DNA of 60,164 bases from Bacteroidota bacterium. Its GTDB lineage: Bacteria; Bacteroidota; Bacteroidia; NS11-12g; UBA955. The translations under genes and the position numbers were made by a program. The first letter of the stretch is position 1. Each line of letters begins with the position of its first letter. The notes under the pieces are model-generated. The model saw nothing but the letters and a program-made list of their open reading frames with translations, ran no database searches and had not been told where the DNA came from. Of this stretch, positions 1-9,072 are shown in pieces. The stretch covers positions 1 through 60,164 of the forward strand of contig JANXMZ010000042.1 of assembly GCA_025354385.1 (NCBI GenBank), given 5' to 3'.

Positions 1-32
1 GACCAGCTTGTGAATCTTTTTTTATCATAAAT

Positions 33-72
33 ATTGCAAGGTTTTTAACAAATTTCTACAAAACCTTGCAAT
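33..72. repeat. Perfect 13-bp inverted repeat
   Basis: The arms ATTGCAAGGTTTT (33-45) and AAAACCTTGCAAT (60-72) are exact reverse complements around a 14-nt spacer. No clear T-run follows on either strand, so a terminator is possible but not compelling. It could also be the edge of a repeat continuing to the left. Confidence 0.5.
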
Positions 73-344
73 TTAAAAACACATTTATTACACAAACTTA
101 AAGCCTGTATTTATTTTAGGCCATTTTTGAGGCTTGACTAAATATTATTTTTGGCAGATAAATAGCTTTATAACTTATGTAACCACAGCCTGACTTTCAA
201 GGTGAAAATTGGTTAAAGAAAAGCGAATAAAATACTATTTGGCGGAGGTTCTTCAGAAAGTGAAAATATTGGCCTCAAGTTATTTTCGCGCATCTTCAAT
301 TTATTGGCAACGTTTTTTATTAACCTCTTATATCTATTTTTTCT

Positions 345-352
345 TAAGTTTG
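345..352 (+). promoter_or_regulatory. Candidate -7 promoter box (TAAGTTTG)
   Basis: Exact match to the Bacteroidota -7 consensus TAnnTTTG, 125 nt before the ATG at 478. No good TTTG -33 element is visible at the usual spacing, so support is moderate. A seven-codon ATG frame starts three bases after the box. Confidence 0.3.
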
Positions 353-477
353 TTATGAAAATCTATAGAATCATTTAAGCTACAATATAAAATTAACATG
401 CAGCAAATCAATACTATATATATATATGTAATAAGCCGAATTTTAATACTATTATTGATATCTTATATTGTAACAAT

Positions 478-900
478 ATGAAAAAAACATTATTAACAAT
501 CGCAATTGCTTTGTTTTCATTTATGAATTCCAAAGCACAAACCATGATTATTCATGGAACAACTTATACAAAATTTTATTTAGTGGAAAATGGCCAGATT
601 TACAAGATTTTTGCTGATGAAATGTGGGTTATGGATCCTTCAGGCATTGGTGGTGTAAGAGGGATTTCTGCCTCCATTAATTTAACCTTTAACAGTGTTC
701 CTAATTATGACCCTAATGACATTCCTGTTGCCCAAGTAATTAGTTGTGCTGATGCAAGGCAAAATAACGCTGGTAGTTGTGGCCCTCTAAGAAACCATCG
801 AGATGGCAGTATTTCATGCGAAGACCTAAGTAATTCTTATGCATGTAGTATTAAGCTGGCGAATGGCACAATTGTTTACTCCGGGAATGGTAATTTTTAA
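478..900 (+). CDS. Small exported protein of unknown function
   Basis: 140 residues. Residues 1-21 form a classic signal peptide (Lys-Lys-Lys start, hydrophobic core, cleavage after SKAQ), so the mature protein should be periplasmic or surface exposed. The mature part has four cysteines (about residues 90, 101, 113 and 122) in its second half, which could form two disulfides. No family is recognised and there is no T9SS tail. A strong hairpin follows the stop at 911-939. Two further exported proteins of unknown function lie directly downstream on the same strand. Confidence 0.6.
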   Translation: MKKTLLTIAIALFSFMNSKAQTMIIHGTTYTKFYLVENGQIYKIFADEMWVMDPSGIGGVRGISASINLTFNSVPNYDPNDIPVAQVISCADARQNNAGSCGPLRNHRDGSISCEDLSNSYACSIKLANGTIVYSGNGNF

Positions 901-910
901 ATTATTTAAA

Positions 911-939
911 ACAGAACCTGCTTTGAAAGCAGGTTCTGT
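911..939 (+). terminator. Perfect 14-bp hairpin, probable terminator
   Basis: The arms ACAGAACCTGCTTT (911-924) and AAAGCAGGTTCTGT (926-939) are perfectly complementary around one base, in effect a 12-bp stem with a 5-nt loop. The sequence TTATTT follows. It lies 10 nt after the stop of the preceding gene, as expected of an intrinsic terminator. The next gene's frame is open through it, so it could instead work as an attenuator or a translation-blocking hairpin. Confidence 0.6.
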
Positions 940-946
940 TATTTCC

Positions 947-2425
947 ATGCTTATTTTTTGTAAAATCTGTTATGCACAAACAAATGCCTTAGTGACAATT
1001 TTTCAAGCTGGTAACTGTAAAAACATAAACTATGCAGATAAATATATTGATTCTTTATGTAAAAAAAATGGGATTTTACACCTCTACTACTTAAAAGGCA
1101 TCAAGGAAAATGAAATGAAAAAATACGCCAATAAATTATTTGGCCGTGCTTTTGATCTAAAATCCCTGGTAAGCAAGGAAAATATTAATAAGTGGCAATT
1201 GGATAAAATAACCGCAACAAATGTTGCAGCCATTATAAAAGAAGACAGGATAGTAAACATATCTGATTTGGATGGGTTTGAAGAAAATGAATTATTGTCA
1301 ATAAAATTTGTTGGAGAAAAACAAATAGTATCCAACAGACAATTCAACAGTACTTTAATAGACTCCTTCCAATTAAACTACAAAACTAAAATAAAAATTG
1401 ATTCGCAAGTAAGATTAAATAAATTATGCATCATTGTTAAGCAGGATTCATTTCTATATATTCTGGAGCCATTATTTGATGAAACATTGTACAAGGTAAA
1501 TTGTAATACCGGGAAAATCACAAATCAGTTACTATTGAGGAACCTTATACCTTATGATAGTATTTTATATTATCATTTTGCAACAGTTGAAAATGGAATT
1601 AGTGGGGATACAATTGAAAAATATGCAAATATGGCCGGCAGGGACCCTAATAAACGATTTTTCAATTTATTCATTTCTAAAAATCAATTAATCGTTTCAG
1701 GTGATTATCAAATGTTGACTTTTATAACTAGATACAAGGTCATAAATTTGAGTCATAGTATTATTTATAAATTTGATTTAGATTTAGAATTTAAAAACTA
1801 TTATTTTGACCGCCATTTAAATTATAGCGGCTATTATCCTGTTGAACATGCAAATGACAATAATTCATCTATTGACAGAATTCAATACCAGATTGATCAG
1901 GATTTTAACCAACAACTCACAAAAAAGAGAATTATCTATTTTAACCTGCAAGACAAGAATCATAATCTAAATAAATTTGATAAGGATACCTTAGATATAC
2001 CAAAATCCTTTAAAGGAGCTTTTTATAGCAATGATATCCGCAATTTTGCCAATATGAGTACGAAGGAAAACCCTGTTTGGCTTTTTGACCCTTATCCTTA
2101 TTTATATTTTCCAAAGGATAGTTTTTATCACGATTTAATTCAAGACACTTTATTAAAGACCATTGTATACCTAAAAGAAACACCAAATAATGTGTGTGTA
2201 TTCAAAACTTATAAAAAAAATGACAATGAAATGGTTATTATTCTTGAATATAAAAATAAAACTTATAGAATAGATTATAATATCACAAATCGGAAAATTA
2301 CCAGAAAATTAAATATGAATAGCTTAACTAAATATAACTTGCAGCTTTTAGTCGATGATTCTGGTAATTCCTATTTTTGCCCCATTGAAAGTGAAGATTC
2401 AGGTAATTACCTTTATTTAGATTAA
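947..2425 (+). CDS. Exported protein of unknown function
   Basis: 492 residues from the ATG at 947. The frame is open further upstream (ATGs at 839, 863 and 887), but those starts would read through the end of the previous gene and the hairpin at 911-939. From 947 the protein begins with a short hydrophobic stretch ending CYAQ, like a signal peptide but without the usual N-terminal lysines. From 887 there would be a 31-residue signal with basic residues, so the start is uncertain. The mature part is rich in Asn, Lys, Tyr and Ile with no recognised domain. The Lys/Asn-rich style matches the downstream gene, which follows after 12 nt and is probably co-transcribed. Confidence 0.5.
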   Translation: MLIFCKICYAQTNALVTIFQAGNCKNINYADKYIDSLCKKNGILHLYYLKGIKENEMKKYANKLFGRAFDLKSLVSKENINKWQLDKITATNVAAIIKEDRIVNISDLDGFEENELLSIKFVGEKQIVSNRQFNSTLIDSFQLNYKTKIKIDSQVRLNKLCIIVKQDSFLYILEPLFDETLYKVNCNTGKITNQLLLRNLIPYDSILYYHFATVENGISGDTIEKYANMAGRDPNKRFFNLFISKNQLIVSGDYQMLTFITRYKVINLSHSIIYKFDLDLEFKNYYFDRHLNYSGYYPVEHANDNNSSIDRIQYQIDQDFNQQLTKKRIIYFNLQDKNHNLNKFDKDTLDIPKSFKGAFYSNDIRNFANMSTKENPVWLFDPYPYLYFPKDSFYHDLIQDTLLKTIVYLKETPNNVCVFKTYKKNDNEMVIILEYKNKTYRIDYNITNRKITRKLNMNSLTKYNLQLLVDDSGNSYFCPIESEDSGNYLYLD

Positions 2426-2437
2426 TTCAATTTATTC

Positions 2438-3529
2438 ATGAGGTTTGCAGTTCTAATTATTTTATTTATTTCAGCATCCTGCAATGCCCAGAATATTGCA
2501 GGACTATGTATTGATAAACAAAAAATGTATTATATCATGGAGAAAAAAATTTACTGCCAGGAAATCGCATCTAATAACTTGATTGCCAAAAAAGATATTG
2601 CAAAGGATTCTTTAATAATTTTAAAATTACATAAAAAGGCCATTAGCCTTTACAGGATATATGGAGATAGTGCAGTACAAGAATGTAAAAAAAAGATTCG
2701 AGGTTTTAGATTTATCAATATCAGTGCAAATAATAACTCAATTTTTGCGTCCATAATGTTTCAAACCAGCAACGCTATTAATGCGAGATACAGATATGCA
2801 ATTTTGAAATTTGACACGTCTTTAATTTTTCGAAACCTATATGTATTGAGAGAACAAAACTTTGATGCCTATACTATCTACCCGCCATTCCAACCTAATG
2901 AATTTACTAATATCGGGCATATTGAATTAATACATTATCAATCAATTGATAGTTCCTTGTTTAATTATTCTGCATTTGAATTTATTGAAAAAAGAAATGA
3001 ATTTAAAATAAACCATAATTTAACTAGTTCATTTAAATTGCTTAATAACTCTTTACTTGAAGCAAACCGTCGATCTTTATTAAGTCCAATTGTATATCCT
3101 GTGAACAATTCAAATGCAGAATATTTTTATCATTATCCGAATCCAATCCTGTATAATGGGAAAAATGGAAAAATAATAGACCCGTATAAGCAGAAAAACC
3201 ATGCTGACAGCCTTAATAAGACAAATAAAAATCAAGTGGTATCTAACTTAAGTTTAAATTTTGAAAATGACCAATTTAATTGGAAAAATATCATTTTAGC
3301 TTCAACAAAAATTGGGCAATATATTTATTTGGTTGTTTCTAATAGAAACCGATTAAAGATTGATTTAGTAAGATTCGATTTAGTATCAAGTAATGCTAAA
3401 ATTTCAACAATAGAAATGCCTTTAAAAGACCATTATTTTATTTTTAAAGAATCAGAGTTATTTGTACTAATAAATGAAGAGACTAAAACAATAGAAAAAA
3501 TAAGTTTATTAAAACTTGATTTTGATTAA
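2438..3529 (+). CDS. Exported protein of unknown function
   Basis: 363 residues. Residues 1-18 are a signal peptide ending SCNAQ; cleavage by signal peptidase I after Ala-Gln is the likelier reading, although Cys15 leaves a lipoprotein possible. The protein lacks cysteine-rich or known catalytic motifs and I recognise no family. It is rich in Asn, Ile and Lys and resembles its upstream neighbour in composition. The gap to that gene is 12 nt, suggesting an operon. It converges on the minus-strand FAD protein gene with 12 nt between the stops. Confidence 0.55.
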   Translation: MRFAVLIILFISASCNAQNIAGLCIDKQKMYYIMEKKIYCQEIASNNLIAKKDIAKDSLIILKLHKKAISLYRIYGDSAVQECKKKIRGFRFINISANNNSIFASIMFQTSNAINARYRYAILKFDTSLIFRNLYVLREQNFDAYTIYPPFQPNEFTNIGHIELIHYQSIDSSLFNYSAFEFIEKRNEFKINHNLTSSFKLLNNSLLEANRRSLLSPIVYPVNNSNAEYFYHYPNPILYNGKNGKIIDPYKQKNHADSLNKTNKNQVVSNLSLNFENDQFNWKNIILASTKIGQYIYLVVSNRNRLKIDLVRFDLVSSNAKISTIEMPLKDHYFIFKESELFVLINEETKTIEKISLLKLDFD

Positions 3530-3541
3530 GGTATTCTAATT

Positions 3542-4843
3542 TTACATTTCCTCATTTATCATTTTTTGCGCCATTAACTTACCTTCTCTTACAGCATAAT
3601 TGGTACCCCTATCTTCCGGATATACCTGTGCCATGGTATTAATAAATACATTGGGCAGCGGTGTATGAAAGCCCGGAATTAAGGTACTGTAATGCAATGT
3701 TACCAATGGCTGAGAGTAGGCCTCTTTCCAAACATGATAATCCAATACCCAGTCCTCCGTAAAAGCAGGGAACATTTTTTTGATATAAGGCATGGCATAA
3801 TCAAAGAACTCTTTTTCGGTCATGTTATATAAAGTCTCGTCTGTTGGTAAATATTTAGATAGGTAAACAATATGCCGGCCTTTATAAGTATCCTTAGATT
3901 CGAAGTTGGTATGCTCTATAACCCCCACAAACGGGAAACCCGGATCATTCACATTCAACCAATATATTTCACTTAAACTTTGTTTCAACTCCAGCGTTAA
4001 ACATACATTGCCTATGTATTGAATTTTGTTGAGGCGTTCTAAATAAGGCTCTTCAACATGGCCCTTTAATAAATGATTGATTAAAGGAAGTGGTATGGTT
4101 AAAACAGTTTTATCCGCTTTAAAAATTTCACCATCCTCTGTTTTTATTTCATCATTATTAACAGCAACAACTGCTCTGTTTAAATGTACTTTTCCGCCAA
4201 GCACATTAATTTCCTTGGTCATAGATTCGGCTAAAGAAGCAAAACCACCGCGGTAATATGCCAAATTTTCTTTTCCTTTTTCACCTCTACTGCCGCCTCT
4301 TAGTTTTAATTTATTCCAAAACCAAACAGCCGAAACCGATTCGGCATACCGACCGAATTTGCCTTTTAGCAAAGGCTCCCAAACAACCGTATAACCCTGC
4401 ACGCCACAAATTTTTGTCAACCAATCTTTCGCAGTAATGCTTTCAAGTTTCTTCCAGTCTTTTACCGTTCTAACAGCTAGTACTACAAATCCCAAACGAA
4501 TTCTGTTAATCAAATTTAAAGGTTTAAATTTCAACAAATCTGTTGGAGAACTGAGTTTGAAAAAATTATTCGCGTAATACATCCCAGTGCGTGTAGGACG
4601 AATGATGATATTCTCCTCGCAGTTTAATTCTTTAATAAGGTTCATGATGTGCAAATCATTGGTAAACCAATGGTGATAAAACTTCTCCAGGTTCTCTCCT
4701 TCTACTTTAAAAGAGCCTGCTAAGCCACCCACTTCGGCATCTTTTTCAAAAACATTTACTTGCCATCCAGCTTTGGCAAGATAATAAGCCATGGTGAGTC
4801 CTGTAAACCCAGCTCCAACTATATTGATAGATTTTTTTGTCAT
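3542..4843 (-). CDS. NAD(P)/FAD-dependent oxidoreductase, amine-oxidase / protoporphyrinogen-oxidase-like
   Basis: 433 residues from the ATG at 4843; a TTG five codons earlier is open but less likely. The Rossmann dinucleotide motif G10-A-G-F-T-G15 is followed by the acidic end of strand 2 (VFEKD) and a conserved VGGLAGSF, as in flavin amine oxidases, protoporphyrinogen oxidase and UDP-galactopyranose mutase relatives. The C-terminal FAD contact is in a PEDRGTNYAVREG segment. It is the last gene of a minus-strand run with two glycosyltransferases, only 4 nt after the GtrB-like gene. That suggests work on a lipid-linked sugar or glycan. The exact substrate cannot be read from sequence. Confidence 0.8.
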   Translation of the reverse strand: MTKKSINIVGAGFTGLTMAYYLAKAGWQVNVFEKDAEVGGLAGSFKVEGENLEKFYHHWFTNDLHIMNLIKELNCEENIIIRPTRTGMYYANNFFKLSSPTDLLKFKPLNLINRIRLGFVVLAVRTVKDWKKLESITAKDWLTKICGVQGYTVVWEPLLKGKFGRYAESVSAVWFWNKLKLRGGSRGEKGKENLAYYRGGFASLAESMTKEINVLGGKVHLNRAVVAVNNDEIKTEDGEIFKADKTVLTIPLPLINHLLKGHVEEPYLERLNKIQYIGNVCLTLELKQSLSEIYWLNVNDPGFPFVGVIEHTNFESKDTYKGRHIVYLSKYLPTDETLYNMTEKEFFDYAMPYIKKMFPAFTEDWVLDYHVWKEAYSQPLVTLHYSTLIPGFHTPLPNVFINTMAQVYPEDRGTNYAVREGKLMAQKMINEEM

Positions 4844-4847
4844 TATA

Positions 4848-5792
4848 TTATTTTTCAAATCCTATTTTATCCTTAATGATGTACAAAGGTCTGCGCTTTA
4901 TTTCACCATATATTCTGCCCACATATTCGCCAATAATTCCCAATACCAATAGTATGATACCACCTATTAGCAATATCGAAATCATTAATAAAGTCCAGCC
5001 CTCTACATAATCCTTAATAAATATTCGCATAATAAGGGCATATACAATTCCTACAAAAGCGGCAAAGGAGGTTATAAAACCAACAAAGGTGGCCACTTTT
5101 AAAGGAGTATTAGAGAAAGAAAGGATAGCATCACTGGCCAATCGCAACATTTTTTTCAAAGGGTATTTGGTTGTACCAGCAAAACGGCTCTCTCTGTCGT
5201 ATTCCACAAAAGTTTGATTAAACCCTATCCAGGCCACCATACCTCTAACAAAACGATACGATTCGCGCATGCTTAAAAACTGATCGAGTGCATTGCGGTC
5301 CATAAGTCTAAAATCGCCCGTATCCAGCGGTATGTCCACATCGCTCAATCTATTAATAAATCTGTAAAACCATTTAGCGGTAAGCAATTTAAAAGCACTT
5401 TCTCCTGCCCTTTCCACACGCTTTCCAAATATAACATCATACCCTTCCTCCCATTTTTTTATCATTTCTAATATAATGTGTGGAGGGTCTTGTAAATCCG
5501 CATCTATCACCACCGCTGCATCTCCTTTGCAATTATCTAGGCCAGCAGTAATGGCAATTTGATGTCCAAAATTTCTTGAAAAATTAATACCTCTTACATG
5601 TGCATCGCTTTTTATTTTTTCGCGAATAAGATCTAATGTATTGTCTTTGCTGCCATCGTTTACAAAAATAATTTCATAATCGTATTTGGCACTGTCTAAT
5701 TGCATAAAGGTTTCTGTCAACCTCTTATAAGTTTCTGCAAATACTTCCTGCTCATTGTAACAAGGCACTACAATTGATATTAATTTATTCAT
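4848..5792 (-). CDS. Family 2 glycosyltransferase, GtrB/DPM1-like polyprenyl-phosphate glycosyltransferase
   Basis: 314 residues. The N-terminal GT2 catalytic domain has the VVPCYNEQ start, the NDGS motif (45-48), RNFGHQIAITAGLD (73-86) and the metal-binding DADLQDPP (97-104). Two C-terminal membrane segments (about 230-260 and 268-295) precede the GEYVGRIYGEIKRRP tail typical of GtrB/YfdH and DPM1-like enzymes. These transfer glucose or mannose from a nucleotide sugar to undecaprenyl phosphate on the cytoplasmic face. It overlaps the upstream GT-C gene by 8 nt, and that gene could use the lipid-linked sugar made here. Confidence 0.88.
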   Translation of the reverse strand: MNKLISIVVPCYNEQEVFAETYKRLTETFMQLDSAKYDYEIIFVNDGSKDNTLDLIREKIKSDAHVRGINFSRNFGHQIAITAGLDNCKGDAAVVIDADLQDPPHIILEMIKKWEEGYDVIFGKRVERAGESAFKLLTAKWFYRFINRLSDVDIPLDTGDFRLMDRNALDQFLSMRESYRFVRGMVAWIGFNQTFVEYDRESRFAGTTKYPLKKMLRLASDAILSFSNTPLKVATFVGFITSFAAFVGIVYALIMRIFIKDYVEGWTLLMISILLIGGIILLVLGIIGEYVGRIYGEIKRRPLYIIKDKIGFEK

Positions 5793-7395
5793 GGTTTAAT
5801 TTTTTTTTATAGATGATGTAGAAACCGATTCGGGCGGCACTGTCGTAATTATCTTCAACAAATTTATAAAAGCCGGCAATATTCTGCGGCAACTTATTTT
5901 TTAACTCAGGCTTTAATGTATAAAATGAATCTCTTTCATGCTGATTTATACAAGGGAAACGTTCGTACTTGGAGGCATCTACTATGATTGGTGGTTGCTT
6001 TTCTTTTATGTCTGCCAAATATGCGTTCACCATACCTTCACTGGTATAACCCTTGGTATCTAACGCATAAGGATAAAAATACTTGGAAGGCGATAAACGA
6101 TTGCTCATAAAATTAAGCCCATCTACCAAGCCCCACTCTAAAACATAATCGCTGGGCTTCGAATTGGATTCAATGTATTGAACGGCTGCGTGCATAAAAG
6201 AATCTTCGTGCTGGTATTGGTATAGGGCATACATTTGCCAACGGTGTCTTATAAATGTTTTGTAACCGTATAAAAAGAAAATGCAAAGCGTAAAAATCAA
6301 TTGAGCCAATTTTAGTTGGTTACTAACTTTAATAAAATATCCCAATGATTTAACAAATGATGCGTAGCACAGCACCATTGGCAAAATCCATTGCAAGTAG
6401 TAATGTAGAAAATAAGCTCCGGCCAAACTCGACAAATAAATTTCCATTAAAAACCATACGGAGGCAAACAATAACAGCAATTTATCCTCATATCGAACCA
6501 CCTTGTATTTTACAATGTAAAGCCCCCAGTTAAAACCAATGCACAATACATTTACCCAAAGAAATGGTATATTGAGTAAGCTGAATTTAATATTATCAAT
6601 TATGGAATGATGATTATCTGCAGCATAAATAAAATTAAATCTAAAAAAACAATCCAGCATATTGGGCAATGCATTATTCGCATAAAAATAGAAAACGGCC
6701 AGGCATACAGGCATCAGGAAACCTAATAGCATGAAGGCAAAATGAGCCACCATTCCCCAAAAATTTTTCTTTTCGAAAAGGGTGATGCCCAATTCAAATA
6801 AAACAAAGATCAACCATATGGCAATTTGATTCGGGCGTATTAAAAAAACACAACCCATGGTAAAGCCCATCAACAACCAATTTAAGGCAGAACCCTTACC
6901 GTTTAAATAATTAAAAAACAATAACAAAGAAGCACCCTGAAAAAACAATGCCCATTGCTCTGTTTGATTGCCCGTTTGGTGCAAAAAAACAATTAAAAAC
7001 AAGCCAATACATGTTAAAGCAAAAGCCAATGCAACGGGAATTATTTTCTTAATGCATAAGAACAAAAAATAGAATGCGGAGGCTGTTAAAAAGAATTGCA
7101 AAAATAAAATACCACTTTGTCCACCCATTTTATAACCAATGGCATTGAGTAAATATAACATTGGACCTTTATGATCCCACAAATCTTTATAGGGAATTAA
7201 ACCTTTCAGCCAGCTTTGCCCCATGTACATAAAACAGCCAGAATCCCATATAGGTGGCAGTTCTAATACAGGTAGCATTATCCAATAGGCCATGAGCAGT
7301 AAAAAAAAGAAGACAAAGGCATTCAAAAGTTTTGTACTTAACAAGCTATTATTTCCCTCTGGAAAAATGGTGTTCAATGCTTTTTGTCCAATCAT
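5785..7395 (-). CDS. GT-C membrane glycosyltransferase (GT39/ArnT-like)
   Basis: 536 residues with about ten to twelve hydrophobic segments. The first external loop has the GT-C signature: an acidic residue after the first helix (IWDSG, D51) and WDHKGP (73-78), the counterpart of the EKPP motif of ArnT-type enzymes. The C-terminal 130 residues are soluble. Such proteins transfer sugars from polyprenyl-phosphate donors on the outer face of the inner membrane. It overlaps the GtrB-like gene by 8 nt, so donor synthesis and use are plausibly coupled. The acceptor is unknown. It starts 12 nt after the carboxylase gene. Confidence 0.75.
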   Translation of the reverse strand: MIGQKALNTIFPEGNNSLLSTKLLNAFVFFFLLLMAYWIMLPVLELPPIWDSGCFMYMGQSWLKGLIPYKDLWDHKGPMLYLLNAIGYKMGGQSGILFLQFFLTASAFYFLFLCIKKIIPVALAFALTCIGLFLIVFLHQTGNQTEQWALFFQGASLLLFFNYLNGKGSALNWLLMGFTMGCVFLIRPNQIAIWLIFVLFELGITLFEKKNFWGMVAHFAFMLLGFLMPVCLAVFYFYANNALPNMLDCFFRFNFIYAADNHHSIIDNIKFSLLNIPFLWVNVLCIGFNWGLYIVKYKVVRYEDKLLLLFASVWFLMEIYLSSLAGAYFLHYYLQWILPMVLCYASFVKSLGYFIKVSNQLKLAQLIFTLCIFFLYGYKTFIRHRWQMYALYQYQHEDSFMHAAVQYIESNSKPSDYVLEWGLVDGLNFMSNRLSPSKYFYPYALDTKGYTSEGMVNAYLADIKEKQPPIIVDASKYERFPCINQHERDSFYTLKPELKNKLPQNIAGFYKFVEDNYDSAARIGFYIIYKKKLNHE

Positions 7396-7407
7396 TTCTG
7401 CTAGTTT

Positions 7408-8973
7408 TTAAAGGGGAATATTACCATGCTTTTTGCGCGGCAAATTCTTCACTTTATTTTCCAGCATACCAAATGCTGTTATTAATTTTTGTCTTGTTTC
7501 TTCGGGGTAAATTACTTCATCTATAAAACCTCTTTCGGCTGCTCGGTATGGATTTGCGAAAATATCTGCATACTCTGCCTCTTTTTCTTTCCAAGCTTCT
7601 TCGGGGTTGCTGGCACTGCTAATTTCTTTTTTGAAAATGATTTCAGCAGCTCCTTTTGCGCCCATCACAGCAATCTCTGCATTGGGCCATGCAAAATTCA
7701 TATCGGCACCAATGTGCTTACTGTTCATTACATCATAAGCCCCACCATAGGCCTTACGCGTAATTACTGTAATTCGTGGCACAGTAGCTTCGCTAAAGGC
7801 ATACAATAATTTAGCCCCATTGGTAATAATGGCATTCCATTCCTGATCGGTGCCCGGTAAAAATCCTGGCACATCTTCGAATACCAATAATGGAATATTA
7901 AAGGCATCGCAGAATCTTACAAACCGCGCTGCTTTGGTTGAGGAATGAACATCTAATACACCAGCCAAAAACGCTGGGTTATTGGCAATAATGCCAATGC
8001 TTTTACCTGCCAAGCGGGCAAAGCCTACTACTATGTTCTCAGCAAAATTTTTATGAACCTCAAAAAAACTTGCTTCGTCTACCACACCCTCTATTACTTC
8101 GCGCATATCGTAGGGTTGGTTGGCATTGTCCGGAATAATATTTTTCAATCCATCTCTGCTTTCATTGCCCACGGTATAAGCAATAGAAGGTGCTTTTTCT
8201 TCACAGTTTTGAGGCAAATAGCTCAACAAATTTTTATAGCCATTTAAACATTCTACCTCATTGGCGAATGAGAAATGGGCTACACCAGATTTAGCAGAAT
8301 GAACAGAAGCACCACCCAATTGTTCGCTGCTTACTTCTTCGTTGGTAACTGTTTTTACAACATTTGGACCGGTTACAAACATATAACTTGTATTTTCTAC
8401 CATGCCAATAAAATCTGTAATAGCTGGCGAATAGACAGCACCACCAGCGCATGGCCCCATAATGGCTGATAATTGAGGAATTACACCACTGGCAATGGTA
8501 TTGCGGTAAAAAATATCTGCATAACCACCCAACGATACGACCCCTTCTTGAATACGCGCTCCACCACTATCATTTAGGCCAATAATAGGTGCTCCATTTT
8601 GCAAGGCAAGGTCCATTATTTTACAAATTTTTTCTGCATGTGTTTCACTTAATGAACCACCAAAAACGGTAAAGTCTTGAGAGAAAACATAGGTAAGGCG
8701 ACCATTGATTTTTCCGTAACCGGTTACCACACCATCGCCTAAAAACTGTTGATTTTCCATACCAAAGTCTTTGCTGCGGTGCGTAACAAAGGCGCCAATT
8801 TCATTGAAAGTACCCTCATCCATTAGGAAATGAATGCGTTCTCGGGCGGTTAATTTCCCTTTGGTATGTTGCGATTTTATGCGGTCTTCACCACCGCCCA
8901 ACAGGGCTTCCTGTCTTTTGTTATTCAGTAATTGTCTTTTGTCCATTTTAGGTTCAGATTGAGCACTCATCAT
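7408..8973 (-). CDS. pccB: Acyl-CoA carboxylase beta subunit (propionyl-/methylmalonyl-CoA type)
   Basis: 521 residues, the usual length for the biotin-dependent carboxyltransferase beta subunit that moves CO2 from carboxybiotin to propionyl- or acetyl-CoA. Family landmarks: the [10 protein letters not shown] start region, the [10 protein letters not shown] oxyanion segment in the N-lobe, the [12 protein letters not shown] turn, and the C-lobe DVPGFLPG and [13 protein letters not shown]. Starts at 8973, 8970 or 8946 are possible; a near-consensus promoter box (8994-9001, one mismatch) favours the first two. No biotin carboxylase or carrier subunit is in the window. It is first in a run with three glycan genes, probably only a shared transcript. 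Confidence 0.9.
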   Translation of the reverse strand: MMSAQSEPKMDKRQLLNNKRQEALLGGGEDRIKSQHTKGKLTARERIHFLMDEGTFNEIGAFVTHRSKDFGMENQQFLGDGVVTGYGKINGRLTYVFSQDFTVFGGSLSETHAEKICKIMDLALQNGAPIIGLNDSGGARIQEGVVSLGGYADIFYRNTIASGVIPQLSAIMGPCAGGAVYSPAITDFIGMVENTSYMFVTGPNVVKTVTNEEVSSEQLGGASVHSAKSGVAHFSFANEVECLNGYKNLLSYLPQNCEEKAPSIAYTVGNESRDGLKNIIPDNANQPYDMREVIEGVVDEASFFEVHKNFAENIVVGFARLAGKSIGIIANNPAFLAGVLDVHSSTKAARFVRFCDAFNIPLLVFEDVPGFLPGTDQEWNAIITNGAKLLYAFSEATVPRITVITRKAYGGAYDVMNSKHIGADMNFAWPNAEIAVMGAKGAAEIIFKKEISSASNPEEAWKEKEAEYADIFANPYRAAERGFIDEVIYPEETRQKLITAFGMLENKVKNLPRKKHGNIPL

Positions 8974-9021
8974 TGATGCTATTTATAAAGTTGCAAATTA
9001 AGCGAATGAAAGTGGAGAAAC

Positions 9022-9057
9022 AAAAAAGCCGCATCTTTTTTTGATGCGGCTTTTTTT
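9022..9057 (-). terminator. Intrinsic terminator (bidirectional)
   Basis: AAAAAAGCCGCATC and GATGCGGCTTTTTT are perfect inverted arms around a 7-nt T loop, giving a GC-rich core flanked by A and T runs on either side. It lies just past the stop of the minus-strand gene at 9073-9936 and separates it from the carboxylase operon. Confidence 0.85.
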
Positions 9058-9072
9058 ATAAGGAGATTAAAG

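Larger units (their letters stand above)
1..477. other. Intergenic region, no gene recognised
   Basis: No credible coding region. It holds a perfect 13-bp inverted repeat (33-45 and 60-72, 14-nt spacer), an exact TAnnTTTG promoter box at 345-352, a seven-codon reading frame right after that box (355-378, MKIYRII), and a short alternating TA run near 415-427. The region is very AT-rich. Whatever gene lies to the left is outside the window. Confidence 0.5.

Noticed and set aside
415..427. Alternating TA run as a repeat or origin element
   Set aside because: Too short, and expected by chance in a region this AT-rich; no DnaA-box cluster is nearby.
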